NCBI GenBank assembly: GCA_029959085.1
Contig: JARWIR010000024.1
Location: forward strand, 13,566,296 to 13,630,295
Reading direction: 5' to 3'
DNA: 64,000 bases
Source of the DNA: Nemophila menziesii
Taxonomy: Eukaryota; Streptophyta; Magnoliopsida; Boraginales; Hydrophyllaceae
The notes under the pieces are model-generated. The model was given only the letters and a program-made list of their open reading frames with translations. It was not told the origin of the DNA and did not search any database. How positions within the stretch are numbered: position 1 is the stretch's first letter; each line of letters starts with the position of its first letter. Position numbers and translations under genes: made by a program. Of the stretch, positions 1 through 10,778 are shown one piece after another.

Positions 1-133
1 TTTTCATTTTTTTCATTTTTTTCATTTTTTTCATTTTTTTCATTTTTTTCATTTTTTTCATTTTTTCCTTCTTTTCTTTTCTTTCTTTTCTTTCTTTTAT
101 TTTCCTTTCTTTTCTTTTCTTTTCTTTTCTTTG
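1..133. repeat. Simple repeat and pyrimidine tract
   Basis: About seven copies of an 8-9 base unit (CATTTTTTT type) are followed by a CT-only tract of CTTTT/TTTCT units. It is a microsatellite truncated by the window edge. No coding signal. Confidence 0.9.
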
Positions 134-2229
134 ACTTCCTTTTTTCTAATTATCTCTGATTTTTTATTTTCTAGAAATGTAAACTATTACATAAATACAT
201 ATATCTCATTAATACACATAGCAACACTCAACTAGTAGCTCAAAAATAAACATCTTACACAATTCCAAATATAAGATCAAAATTATAAATCATTTAAGAA
301 CATAGCTCAATCGCGGTTCAGATATCCTTGCACTAGGTTAAAAGTCTTTTATCATAGCTTAAGATATCTCACATTTTATGTTGAGTTTTTATAGATACAA
401 GACATCATTTTTATGGTTTTAAGAGTGTATTGTTGGGAGTTATCCCATAATTTTGTTTTTTTGAGATTTTAGCTAATATTTATGATTCATATGTTTTTTT
501 AGCATTGTGAGGCATTTTCTTTTATGAAGGTTAACCTCATGGAAATACTTTAAATATGGAGATTAAATAAGAGCTAAGGACTCATAAAACCAAGGAAGAA
601 TACATTGAAAGACAAACATAGACCACGAGTTTACCCAAAAACTCCAAAGGTGTACTATGAAGTAAAGCACAATTTGTCCAAATTTGAAGTTATTCTTTTG
701 ACGAATTGGAGAATAATTAGAGGTTGATTCCTTTAGCATTAAATATCCCTTGAAGTTTAAATCACGTGGATAGATCATAATTTTAAGTTCGGATGAGAAA
801 GTTACAAGTAATATAGTGAAGACTCCAAAAGTTGTACAATTTCTTGTGAATTTTCTTGTGGGCCTTTTTTTGAAGTAGTTTTATTAATGAGGTAACCCAA
901 GAGAGAACAACGAATTTAACCATGTACATTAGATTTTCACCCCATTTCACTAGTTTTTATTATTTTTCAACTTAAGAGAAGACAAGTGGAGAAGCAACCA
1001 TCATTATATATTCATTATAGTAATTTTCTTAACTTTTATTTCCTTTTTAATTATATTTAATAAATTTTACTATGTTTTACTTTATTTTATTCATGAAATT
1101 TTATTGGTATAGGATGACCCTTTATGAACCTTATAATCATAAATTAGGGTTTTTTTTGAATTTGAGGGTTATATTTAATTGATGTTTATTTTGTTCATGT
1201 TGTTTATTATCTTGTATAAATTAAATTTACTCTATAAAGTAGTAGCTGATTAGCCTTAATATGCAATATACGATGCATTCTTTTTGCAAGAGTAATTTTC
1301 AAGGGTATCTAATTGAACTAAACATTAAACCAAAATGTGAGAACTTCTACTTTCCATAGACAAATTACTTTAGTCTGGACAATTTCAAATTCACTACAAC
1401 TTTAATCAAAATTAATCTCATTTTCCAAGGAATGCCCCTCGTGATTTGATCATTTATTTCAAGGTAACCTAAAATAAAAAGTTTTCATAGAGTATAATAT
1501 TCCACACCACCTTGGTTTGAATTACATCAAGGAATAACGGGGATAAACCTAGAACCTCCTAAAATGTAAAAGAACATGATGCTACAAAGTGTACACAAAT
1601 TTCCTTAGGTGATTAGGAAGCTTGTTTGATTAACACATGTCTTAATGCAAGGTAAACTATAAGAAGAACTTTGTTGAACCACTTCACAACGAGTTGTGCA
1701 TATAGTGATGAAATTTGCAAGTTACATTTAGTAGATGGGGATTGAATGTGAGGAAAGAATGAAGATATGTGACCATATTCGTCTCATAATCATTCGAATT
1801 AGGTAAATAAGACATATCCATATACGGTTCTGTTTCATATTGTTTAGTAGTATTCATAACATTATGCACCAAGGAGTAATTTATTCGATGGTTACAATTT
1901 TGAAGCATGAATAAATTTAAAAAAAATATATTATAGAGTTTATGAAACCTTCATTATCATATAGTAATCGCAATTTTTTCAAATTTTCGAAAACATCATC
2001 CTTAATAACCTCTGCCAAAAGATCATGGAGTTGAAATATCCCCAAGGAAAGGATTTTCAAATCCAATTTTATTAGACCACAAGAGATTCTTAAGTATTGG
2101 AGAATTAATTGATGGTATTCCCAATCCATCCAAATGAACCTCAAGACCTGCAATACTTTGATAATAATAATGGTCGTGCTAATTATCTATTCATGATGAT
2201 TGAAGAGTTCTCAAAGTCAAATTATGTTG
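134..2229. other. AT-rich intergenic DNA, no gene recognised
   Basis: Both strands hold only short open frames (the longest are under 80 codons, for example minus-strand frames at 563-778 and 1684-2153). None has a motif, start context or repeat that I recognise. No RNA gene or transposon terminus is visible. Confidence 0.6.
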
Positions 2230-2600
2230 AGGATAAAATGAAGATACTCTGGTAAGGTTGCGTGGTGTGATGGAACTGGGTGGTGTAGTCGTTGATGTGG
2301 TGGAGAAATCTGTGGAAGGTGGGGATGGGGATATAGTGTTGTGATGGAATTGGAATTGATGGTGGTATGAATGATTGTGGAGAAGTGGGTGGTAACAAAG
2401 GATTTGGATGGAAGTGGCGTGGTTTTTATTTTATGTAAGTGTGGGGTAGTATAGCGATGTATTTATGGTGCAATTGAATTTGGTGGTGACGATGGGGTGG
2501 AGAAAAAGGAAACTAGAGAGTATCTACTTTGGTTATGATGATGGGAGTGAATGAGATTTGCAGTGGGGTGGAGAAGGATGGGAGATATGGTGGTACTATT
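2230..2600. other. G-rich, C-poor low-complexity stretch
   Basis: The plus strand is a run of GGTGG, GGATGG and GTGGTG words with very little C, in contrast to the AT-rich DNA around it. No reading frame is sustained through it. It may be a degraded minisatellite; function unknown. Confidence 0.6.
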
Positions 2601-2619
2601 AGACTCATCCTAAATATTC

Positions 2620-2906
2620 TCAGTTTATTTGTGTTAGTAGTTAATTAATTTGTTTAATTTCTTGCATTTAGTCTTTAATCTGATAACAAAACAAATATTC
2701 TATTTTTATTTTCAGTATTTTTAGTAATAGCAATTACATCATCTACGCTTCTTAAATACAAGTTTAGATGAACAAACATAGTCCTTGTGGAAATGATAAC
2801 TCTTATACAAACTTTATTACTTGCAAATGACCAGTGCACTTTCGGGAGTGATCTCTTGAGGTGTTGATCTGTTAGCTTATTTTTTTTCACACCCTGGGAG
2901 ACAACA
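2620..2906 (+). mobile_element. 3' fragment of an LTR, related to the solo LTR in unit 3
   Basis: The plus strand ends in TCACACCCTGGGAGACAACA, closely resembling the 3' end of the complete LTR at 22309-23832 (TCACACCCTAGGCGACACCA). Upstream both share the order of a TTAATTTCTTGCATTTAGTCTT-like stretch, an 'agtcc(c)t' block and a CTTGCA-rich block. This layout is common in the 3' part of long plant LTRs. The 5' part is not recognisable. Confidence 0.5.
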
Positions 2907-3776
2907 ATCACATAAAAACCATTTAGGAGAAACTAGATGCTAACATTCTCCCCTTTTTGATGTAAACAAATCCTTCACTAAAACATCCTAAGAATGATAT
3001 GAAAATAAGAATAGCAAAACTAGTTTAACTCTCCTTATAAATGTACATACAAGATGTGTAAAAAAGCACCACATATTGGAGTTTAACTCCCCTCACAACA
3101 AGCATAGAATCAAAGCGTATTTTCATGAAACATTTCAGGTTCTATAAAATTACATTTCTTTGAAACGTTTTAGTGCATACATGCATTTTCATCTACATAT
3201 TCTTTCAAGTTTTTAAATTGACGTGCAATGAATGTAGTAAGGGATATTTTGTTAAGAGAGGATATGGAGAACGTGAAGAACTAGTAACAAATTAAGTGCT
3301 ACAGCTATTACTGGAATCATTTGAGATGGATGACGGTAAGATTTTATTATGATCAATGTGAGGAGTGGGAGAAGTTTTTATTCTATTTTTGTAAATGGAA
3401 ATGTGCATTCTCTTGATGGTAACGTAATTGATGATCCAAGAATTGTGAAATAGTTTAAGAGGAGTATCTTCAAGAGAGATATTATGATCCAAGAAGAGTG
3501 CAGTGAGTAAAAGAACAAACGGGACACTAGAGGTGAAGTTTATAGCATAATTTGTCATTTTGATTATAATAGCTAGAAGGTTAATTTGTTACATGTGATA
3601 GATTAGAAAAATAAAATGAGCTTCATATGGAGTGATGGTTGAATCATATCTTTCCTAACAAAAAATGTCGTTTAAGACAAATTTAAGGCTACTTAAACTA
3701 GGTATGGAAAAGTCAGAACTTTCAATGGATGGCAGTGATAAACAACCATGTGAGTTCAAATGAAATTTTCAACTAA
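2907..3776. other. Intergenic DNA, nothing recognised
   Basis: Only short frames without motifs, such as an 88-codon minus frame at 3292-3558. I see no RNA gene, transposon end or repeat here. Confidence 0.5.
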
Positions 3777-4620
3777 CTAGAGAGTTTCTACGCAAATCGA
3801 AATAGGTTTCGAACCTTTAAGAATATTTCTACGCAAATCCAAGTTCGTAAGGTTTCGCAAAGTCGAAATATTAGATGGTATTACACCTTTTAATGAATTC
3901 CCACTCATATTCAACCTCTCAAGTGTACATAACCATGTCAACTCATTTGGGATTTCTCCGCCAATATTATTTCGCTGAAGCTTCAACTTCTGAAGATTCG
4001 TTAGCCCACCTAACTCAGCAGGTAAACCACCCATGAATCTATTCTGTGCTAAGTTTAGAAGCGCCAATTTCCAGCAAGAACCAATTTCAGGCGGTAATTG
4101 CCCTCCAAAGTATTGTTCATAAGTTCCAAATACATCAAATTCTGCAAGCTTTGAACGAATCTGATCTAAGCTTCCCAGTAAGAGAATTTCCACCTAATCT
4201 CAACCTAATTAAGCTTGAAGATAAATTTCTAGGTATCGATCTCTCCAAGTAATTGTAAGATATATCGACCGCTATCAAATTTGTCCCAGACAAAATATCT
4301 TCCGGGATTGTACCGTTTAAGCTATTATAACTAAGGTCTAAATTCCTCAAGTACTTAGTGATCCCAATTGGAATATTTCCAGTAAATTTATTCGGGTTCA
4401 CTGCGAATCATGATTGTACTTTTAAATCCACTAGGAACTGTGGAATTACGTGGCTCAAATGATTGGATGACAAGACTAAGATATTTAAATGATCGAGCCT
4501 GATAGAATGTTAAACTAAAATCAATCAGGCTAAAACTCTTATAATTTGCCATTTGTTCAAGGATTTGGCCTTCGAATCCATTATTATCGTTAAATGTGTC
4601 TTCTCTTTTTAATCAATAAT
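3777..4620 (-). pseudogene. Leucine-rich-repeat receptor gene, degraded fragment
   Basis: Reading leftwards, several plant extracellular LRRs (LxxLxLxxNxLxGxIP) appear in different frames. Around 4600-4400 there is a segment like SFKYLSLSSNHLSHVIP; 4401-4135 holds repeats with NLDLSYNSLNGTIP and LIRLRLGGNSLTG; 4193-3777 holds LALLNLAQNRFMGGLP, LQKLKLQRNNIGGEIP, LERLNMSGNSLKGVIP and LTNLDLRRNILKG. The pieces are co-linear but need at least two frame changes and read through stops, so this is a pseudogene. There is no signal peptide, transmembrane segment or kinase domain nearby. The family is the LRR receptor-like kinase/protein type; which member cannot be told. Confidence 0.8.
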
Positions 4621-6356
4621 TCCCCTTATATCAAAATATGTACATCAAAACATCAAACAATACCAATAGTGTAGGTGTCATATGATAGTCTTTTGGTTAA
4701 TTGGTAAACTGGTGATCTCACAAACTGAGAACAGAAATTGTTGCATATCTTTTGTTTTAAAAAAATTTACCAAGGAATCTTGGAAACCCCTCCTCGATAC
4801 CCAAGTAGCCCACCATATTACATTTTTATTGGTCAATTGAAATTTCATTAAAACCAAACGAAGACAACATAAGAATATGTAATTCTGGTGGAAATGGTGG
4901 AAGAAAAGTACTGGGATGTAGTTGGTCACGACTGGGAGCTGGGTTAATCTGAGCCTCATTTCACACCCAAATATGATATGTACTGCCTAGTCTGTCTAAT
5001 CCCCACTCATCTTCTCGTATTCCAAAGTTATATTCCCCATAGCTTTATTGCCTTCTTCTTGGTGTTCTGATCCATAACCTTGAGCTGCTGGAGTCTACGA
5101 TCGTCGAATCATTTCAGGGCATGATGTCTTCTCTTTGTAATTCTTCTATTTTATTTTTCCTGGTCCAAATCCAGCCTCCACAACAGGTAAGATTTCCTCC
5201 TTATCTGTGATAAACAGCTACTTTTTCCGAAATACTAGCCTGTGCCTCTGGTTCCGCCCATTTTCTATGCATCATTCATTTCCTTCCACCCCATTGTCCC
5301 ATGTGTCCATCATCGCATGGGAAGTCAAAGCTCCTCCAGCTAGTACCTCATTGCTACCTGCTATTGTCTTCTTATGGAGGCTATCTAATTCAGCCATTTG
5401 TAATATAAATTTCAATTTAAACCATTTAAAAGAACCAGCATGACGTTTCAGTTAATTTGATAAATTAACATGTTAATTCTATCTATGTAATTCAGGTTGT
5501 GCTTAAATAATATATAACAATAACAACAAGATCACAAGGGTATAATTTCCATTTCAATTATTCACGAATATGCGTTTATTTACATATTCCCACATACTAA
5601 GCAAATATATTCGTTCTAAACACAATACTTGTTTACATGTTTGTTCCTCTTACTTGCTATAGTGTAATAGAAAAAAAAGGCTCTACTTCAAAACGTAACT
5701 TAGTAACACCAAAGCCATACTAAGAAAGATATCAAGTAAGCTGGATTATCAACCAGTTGTATAGCTAGAGCAGTAGAACTAAACTCACTAGTGCTCACTT
5801 ATATTGCAAAGCTTCCTCAAGTTTTAAAATTAGTCGAAGGAAGGAATATTTGAGATGCACTCTCGTGTCTTCTATTCTATATTTTACAGAAGAAACCCAT
5901 TTTATTGTTAGAGGAAGAGCAACACAAAATCAAATGAGATTTATGTATCAGCTATGAGACAAAGTGTATAAAACGATAAAAAATACAAAGGATTTAATAT
6001 AATATTTTAAATCAATGCTAATTTCTATATCAACTCATCAAAACAAAAGATAATATCAAGCATAAGAATTTTACCTACAAGATTTGCAAGATAAAATCAA
6101 CCTTAAAATAGTTTAGAAAATAACCTTGCATATTTATTCAGGAATAAGATATTGTAAGATTTAAGAGATATCGAGAGTAAATGATTACTTAACCCGAATC
6201 TACCACCAATTTAAGAACTAATACATGTAATACTGTTGCTAAAAGGGGTATAAGACTTTCTTGTAAATGAAGTATTAAAAATTAAAAATGATATATATAT
6301 GATTAGTACTAGTTACCAGTGAAAGAATAATAAACGAAACTTCAAATAATTTGAAA
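4621..6356. other. Intergenic DNA, no gene recognised
   Basis: A short plus-strand frame from 5121 starts with a hydrophobic stretch and meets a GTAAGA donor-like site at 5187, but nothing downstream continues it as a recognisable protein. Minus-strand frames at 4678-4959 and plus frames at 5207-5443 show no family features. The rest is AT-rich and featureless. Confidence 0.5.
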
Positions 6357-6498
6357 GCTTTAATATCTTCTAACATGACACAAGATTTTTTGTTCTCCAT
6401 GTTACTTGGAGGAACATGGAGATTATATTCTGGACCAAAGTACTTGTAATACTCATTATGTGGCATCTTATCTTCCAGCTCAACCCCAAGAGCCACTC
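6357..6498 (-). pseudogene. Single exon of an HDA19-type histone deacetylase
   Basis: The minus strand encodes VALGVELEDKMPHNEYYKYF, then FGPEYNLHVPPSNMENKKS and MLEDIK. This matches the end of the deacetylase domain of plant RPD3-class HDA19 (established family pattern: GVELEDKMPEHEYYEYFGPDYTLHV). It is preceded on that strand by an acceptor-like ...TTTGTAATTTGAGCAG/GAGTGG at 6499, so a genuine exon edge seems preserved. No catalytic part and no further exon is found on either side; the copia1 LTR remnant begins 86 bases upstream. It is best read as a stranded exon of a broken gene. Confidence 0.8.
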
Positions 6499-6583
6499 CT
6501 GCTCAAATTACAAAAGGAGAAGAAATACTTAAGCCCTGCATTTTGGTTCCGGCAAAGAAAAAGAGATGAAAATATGTACATTG

Positions 6584-6657
6584 TCAGAATCAATCTAAGA
6601 TATTTACACTGTTGATAAACCTGACTTTCTATAGTTATAATCTTTCTATCTTTAACA
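6584..6657 (-). mobile_element. copia1 3' LTR remnant
   Basis: Starting at TGTTAAAGATAG on the minus strand, this matches the first ~75 bases of the 5' LTR at 10778 with small insertions, and then the similarity ends. The rest of the 3' LTR has been lost. Confidence 0.8.
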
Positions 6658-6669
6658 CTCCTCCTCAAG
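6658..6669 (-). other. copia1 polypurine tract
   Basis: The minus strand reads CTTGAGGAGGAG directly before the TGTTAAAG start of the LTR. This is the usual plant copia primer site for plus-strand DNA synthesis. Confidence 0.8.
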
Positions 6670-7200
6670 TTGGAGTATATATGTCTAACAAACCCAACTT
6701 GTTACATATAGTATTAATTGAGTTTTTGCGAAGAGGCTTGGTTAGAATGTCAGTAAGCTGGAGTTTCGTTAGAACGTGAACTAGTTGAATACATGGGGAC
6801 AAGAAGATTTTCCTATAATAAAATCTCTAATAAAATGACAATCCACCTCATTATGCTTCGTCCTCTCATGAAAGACTTAGTTCTTGGCGATATGCATAGC
6901 ACACTAATTATCACAATGTAGCTTCATCAAACCATCATGGTGAACACCTAGTTCGTTGAGTAAACGATTTGTCCAAACTAACTCACATGATGTGTTTGCC
7001 ATTGCACGGTATTCTGACTCTACACTGGATCCTGGATCAAGATATAACTGTCTACTTCTTACTCTTTCATGATATAAGGTTACCACCAAAGAAAGCACAA
7101 TATCTAGTAGTGGACCTTCGACTAGTAGTACACCCCATCCAATCGGCATCAGTAAATGCTGCAATTCTACTATGTCCCTAATCAAAATATACGATTCCTT
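6670..7200 (-). pseudogene. copia1 RNase H and pol C-terminus
   Basis: Translated leftwards this gives FTDADWMG, SVESEYRAMANTSCELVW (the copia EAEYRA region), LHCDN, HIAKN and VFHERTKH, then ILTKPL and the polypurine tract. Several frame changes and stops interrupt it. Only the RNase H end of pol is present; the reverse transcriptase that should precede it is deleted. Confidence 0.85.
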
Positions 7201-7255
7201 TACCTGATCAGGTTTGAAGAAGAGACGATGTGAACCACCAGATATTTCAGAATAG

Positions 7256-8106
7256 TCATGATTGGTGGATAATTACTAGATTCGGATTTTGAGAAAAACA
7301 GTACAGACTCCATAAAATAACGTCAGATGAAACAAGGTAACTTCTAAAATTTGGACTATAACATCGATAACCTTTTTTAGTTCCAGAATAGCCTAGAAAA
7401 ATACATCGAAGGGACTTGGGATCAAGTTTAGTACGCCCTGGTCGATTATCATACACATAACAGGCACTCCCAAAGATCTTGGGTGAAACAGGGAATAAAG
7501 GTGCACATGGAAATAAAACATTATAAGGTACTACACCATCAAGGACAGAGGTTGGCATCCCATTTACTAGATAACACGCAGTTAGAACCACATTGGCCCA
7601 AAACAGTAAGGGACATGTCCTTGTATCAACATAGTACGAGCCACCTCAAGTATATGTATATTCTTTATTTAGGTCATTCCATTTCGTTGAGGTGTATAAG
7701 CACATGATGATTTATGGACAACACTGTTATCCATCATAAATTTAAAAAAAACATTTGAAAAATATTCTTTGGCATTGTCACTACGAAATGTTTTAATAGT
7801 GGCGACAAAATGAGTTTTCACAAAAGAACAAATTTCTGAAAATTTTGCAAAAATCTCTTGTCTAGATATAATAACAAAAAGCCAAGTTGCACGAGAGAAA
7901 TCATCCAAAAAAGTAATAAAATATCTGAAATCTGATATAGATGAAACTGGACACGGACCCCATACATCAGAATGCACTAAATCAAAAATATTGTTAGCCC
8001 GACAATTGACTCTAGGTGGATGGTAATCACAAGAATGCTTTACCCGGACACAAGACTCAAAACTAATTTTGAAATAGACTGAAATTCAAGACATATTTTT
8101 TTCAAA
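7256..8106 (-). pseudogene. copia1 integrase
   Basis: The 102-codon frame at 7977-7669 contains HSDVWGP (first catalytic Asp), FLDDFSRATW and FRSDNAKEYFS (second Asp), ending at TPQRNGMT, where the catalytic Glu normally follows but a stop occurs. The downstream frame 7591-7256 has the C-terminal features FGSACYVYDNRPGRTKLDP, CIFLGYSGTKKGYRCY and SSDVIL. The zinc-binding region lies upstream near 8000-8100. Broken by a stop and a frame change. Confidence 0.9.
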
Positions 8107-8114
8107 AGATGGAG

Positions 8115-8984
8115 TAGGGGTGTGCAAAAGCAAACCAAAAAACAGAACCGATCTAAATAAACCAAAAAAAAACAAAAATCAACATAACCATTCGGTTCGG
8201 TATAAGCTTTTTAGAAAACCGAAAACTTTCGGTTCGATACGGTTTCTCTATGCTAAACTGAACCGACAAACCGAACCAAAATAAATACAAAAAATAAGTC
8301 ATTCTTGAATTTAATTTATATTCTTGAAAAGATTATGACAATATGATAGAGAATGGAGTAATTTATAATTGAGAAAAAAATGTTCATATATGACATGCAC
8401 CCTCCCTAAAAATGTCATAATGTACAATATATTTTAACATAAGTCATTAGTAAATATATTTTAAAAAATCATTCTTTTATTAATATTTGTTGAATCTAAA
8501 GCATACACATTAAATTTTATAAATATTCCTTTGAAATTATTTGTTTAACACCAATATATAATATTTCAGTTTCAAAAATGTAATTTCTTACATAGGTTAA
8601 TAACATGAATATTTTTTTGAAATTATTTGATTACGACTACTATAAATATTTCTTTGAAATTATTACTTTACGATTAATATATAATATTTGAGTTCCAAAA
8701 ATGAAATTTCCTACATGAGTCAAAAGTATAATAATCTAACACTTTATATATGGATTTGTTATAAAATAAAATGTCTCATGTAAATGCCCTATACAACTAT
8801 TGAATTAAACACATACCAAAACCGGAAAAAATAACCGAACCAAACATATAGTAAACCAAAAATCGATAAAACCGAACCGATAAAAACCATTCAGTTCTTT
8901 ACCGGCACCTTTAAAAACCCAATTATTCGGTTTCAGTTTCGGTTACGTCAAAAACCGAGTCGAACCGAACCGTGCTCACCCCTA
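8115..8984. mobile_element. hAT-like MITE, complete copy nested in copia1
   Basis: Starts TAGGGGTGTGC and ends GCTCACCCCTA (inverted repeat) with subterminal GGTTCGGTTCGG/CCGAACCGAACC blocks and a very AT-rich middle without coding capacity. Flanking octamers AGATGGAG (8107-8114) and ACCTGGAG (8985-8992) match at 6 of 8 positions, consistent with an aged hAT-type 8-bp target duplication. It interrupts the copia1 pre-integrase codons (LGHPS / FEKNM). The array breakpoint lies inside this element at about 8415, so the other units carry only its right part. Confidence 0.8.
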
Positions 8985-8992
8985 ACCTGGAG

Positions 8993-10595
8993 AGATGCCC
9001 AACTGATAATGAACCTCCTTAGCACTATTACTACTCAGGTATGCCACTCTCTGAGGTGAGCTCTCCATGCAATACAAGCCTTTTTCCTTATATGCAGTGC
9101 CAATCAACTTGTTCATCCCCGGTTCCTAAAATGTTCATTTAGTTGGGGTGAAGATGACAGAGCAGTATAATTGTTCTATTATTTTCCTTACAGACAAAAG
9201 GTTTTCAGGAAAAGAAGGAACATAAGACATGTTTTGAGAAATATTGGTGGATCCAATTCCTTCTATATTACATGTAGAGCCATTAGATATTTGGACAGGT
9301 GGTTGTGAAGTAGTGGCAAGCCATGACAGTATATTTTTGTTACCAGTCATGTGGTCAGTAGCACCTGAATTAACAATCCATGATGATTTTGATTCTATAC
9401 AATAGTTGGAAGTCATACCTGGGTGAGATAAAGTATCCCTTTGAGTCAGCGGCTGAGAATTCATGTTGGCATGAGAAAATCCCAGTTGCTCAAGTCACCG
9501 AATAAGTGTAGCAACTTCATCTGAATTGATGCGGTCGTCGGGTGATTGGTCGACATAAGCTACTTGAGCGCAAGGGTGTGGCGAACCTTTTGGGCTCTTT
9601 GGGCAATCCCACTTCATGTGACCCCACTCTTTGCAATAGCAACACGCACATTCTTATAGATACTAGAATTTGAAGTGCCTTCATATCCTTTTCCTCCTTT
9701 CACAAATGACTAACTTGTGCTCTTAAATTTGTAAGAATTTTCCACCAATGATGAGTTTTCAGTAATATGAGATGAATCAATTCCATCAGCTGAAAACATT
9801 TCCCTTAGAAGATGATAGGTAGCAGACAGTGATTGTATAGTTGTCCAACCATGGAGGACCGGTCATGCTGAGAAAAATTTGGATGACATACATCCAACAA
9901 ATATGAGTGTATTGAGTTGTTCCCATTGTTTTGGTTGAATCTGAGTTGAAGGGAAATAACTTACTCATCTTATCAGATAATTTCATGAACTTCGTAAAGT
10001 ACTTGGCCAGAATTGCATCGCTTTGTTCACATCTTGCATGTTCCTGAGAAATTCTATAAGTGTGTGACATGCTGGTTTTCTAGAATATGTGAATTGTAGG
10101 TGATCTCACATTATCTTTTTGGTATTAAAAGTGTGTACAGTGTATAGAATATCTGGCTCTATTTCATTCCATAGTATCATGCGAAAAGAGCTATCATCAG
10201 CTTTCCGATCTTCGGTATTTTGTGATTCTTCTTTCAGAGATTTACCCTTTCGAAGTGAATCTAACCCAGTTTCAACAAATATGGACCATTGTTCCCAATT
10301 AGTATCAGAGAGACTAAAAGGAATTTTCAGTTGATGAGTGGAAAATAGTTGATAAGTTATAGGTACAATAAGAGTGGTGTTATTCTCCATGTAAACGGCT
10401 TCCAAAAAACAAAATAAACTCCACATAAATGAAGCAACCGATCGTCGGCGAGAACAAAATAAAAATAAAACAATTAATATAAAAGTAATTGACGGACGCG
10501 GGAGTGGACTGATTAGTGGCGTAACAGAAAAGAGAACGGCAGAATAAAGAGAAAAGAATGTTGGACGAAAGCCTAATTGATTAAGGTTCAAGAGG
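8993..10595 (-). pseudogene. copia1 gag, zinc knuckle and protease (unit 1)
   Basis: Gag frames at 10591-10106 (161 codons, with an in-frame Met before NNTTLIVPITYQLFSTHQLK) and 10070-9786 (SHTYRISQEHARCEQSD, then LAKYFTKFMKLSD, typical copia gag) are separated by a stop. A zinc knuckle CYCKEWGHMKWDC lies near 9648-9605. The protease frame 9464-9135 has WIVNSGATDHMTGN, where the catalytic Asp of DSGA is Asn, and PENLLSVRKI. Pre-integrase follows as EKGLYCMESS and AYLSS. In unit 1 the protease keeps a Trp codon (ILSWLATT) that is TGA in all other units. Confidence 0.85.
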
Positions 10596-10609
10596 TGGCT
10601 CTGATACCA
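10596..10609 (-). other. copia1 primer-binding site
   Basis: The minus strand reads TGGTATCAGAGCCA, complementary to the 3' end of plant initiator methionine tRNA, the usual Ty1/copia primer. It lies between the LTR and gag. Confidence 0.9.
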
Positions 10610-10610
10610 T

Positions 10611-10778
10611 TATAATTTTTGTAAAAAGATTATATTTTCTGTATAATACTCTAATAAAGTTTACGTACTTATATATAGAAACGATAAAGTAAGGAAATAA
10701 ATCAATCTAACTTAGACTAAAATCAATCTATGATATTTACACCGCTAATAAACCTATGACTTTCTACTATCTTTAACA
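10611..10778 (-). mobile_element. copia1 5' LTR (unit 1)
   Basis: About 165 bp, starting TGTTAAAGATAG on the minus strand and ending near ...TTACAAAAATTATAA next to the primer site. It contains a TATATATA-like box (ACTTATATATAG on the plus strand). The exact 3' end is uncertain by up to 10 bases. Confidence 0.85.

Larger units (their letters stand above)
6584..10778 (-). mobile_element. Ty1/copia element 'copia1', decayed, minus strand
   Basis: In minus-strand order: 5' LTR (10778-10611), initiator-Met tRNA primer site (10609-10596), gag, zinc knuckle, protease, pre-integrase, integrase, RNase H, polypurine tract and a 3' LTR remnant. The reverse transcriptase is absent: integrase coding stops near 7256 and RNase H starts near 7190. 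The gag-protease-integrase-RNase H order is diagnostic of Ty1/copia. The element contains a nested MITE. Left flank is an HDA19-like fragment and right flank an ALP1-like fragment, so the locus has been rearranged and target-site duplications cannot be checked. Confidence 0.9.

Noticed and set aside
5121..5443. Possible secreted-protein gene start
   Set aside because: A short hydrophobic frame before a donor-like site, but no downstream exon or family feature supports it.
10119..10334. 71-codon plus-strand frame repeated in most units (also 16994, 32430, 39437, 46421, 53416)
   Set aside because: It is the antisense of copia1 gag, which has clear family motifs on the other strand.
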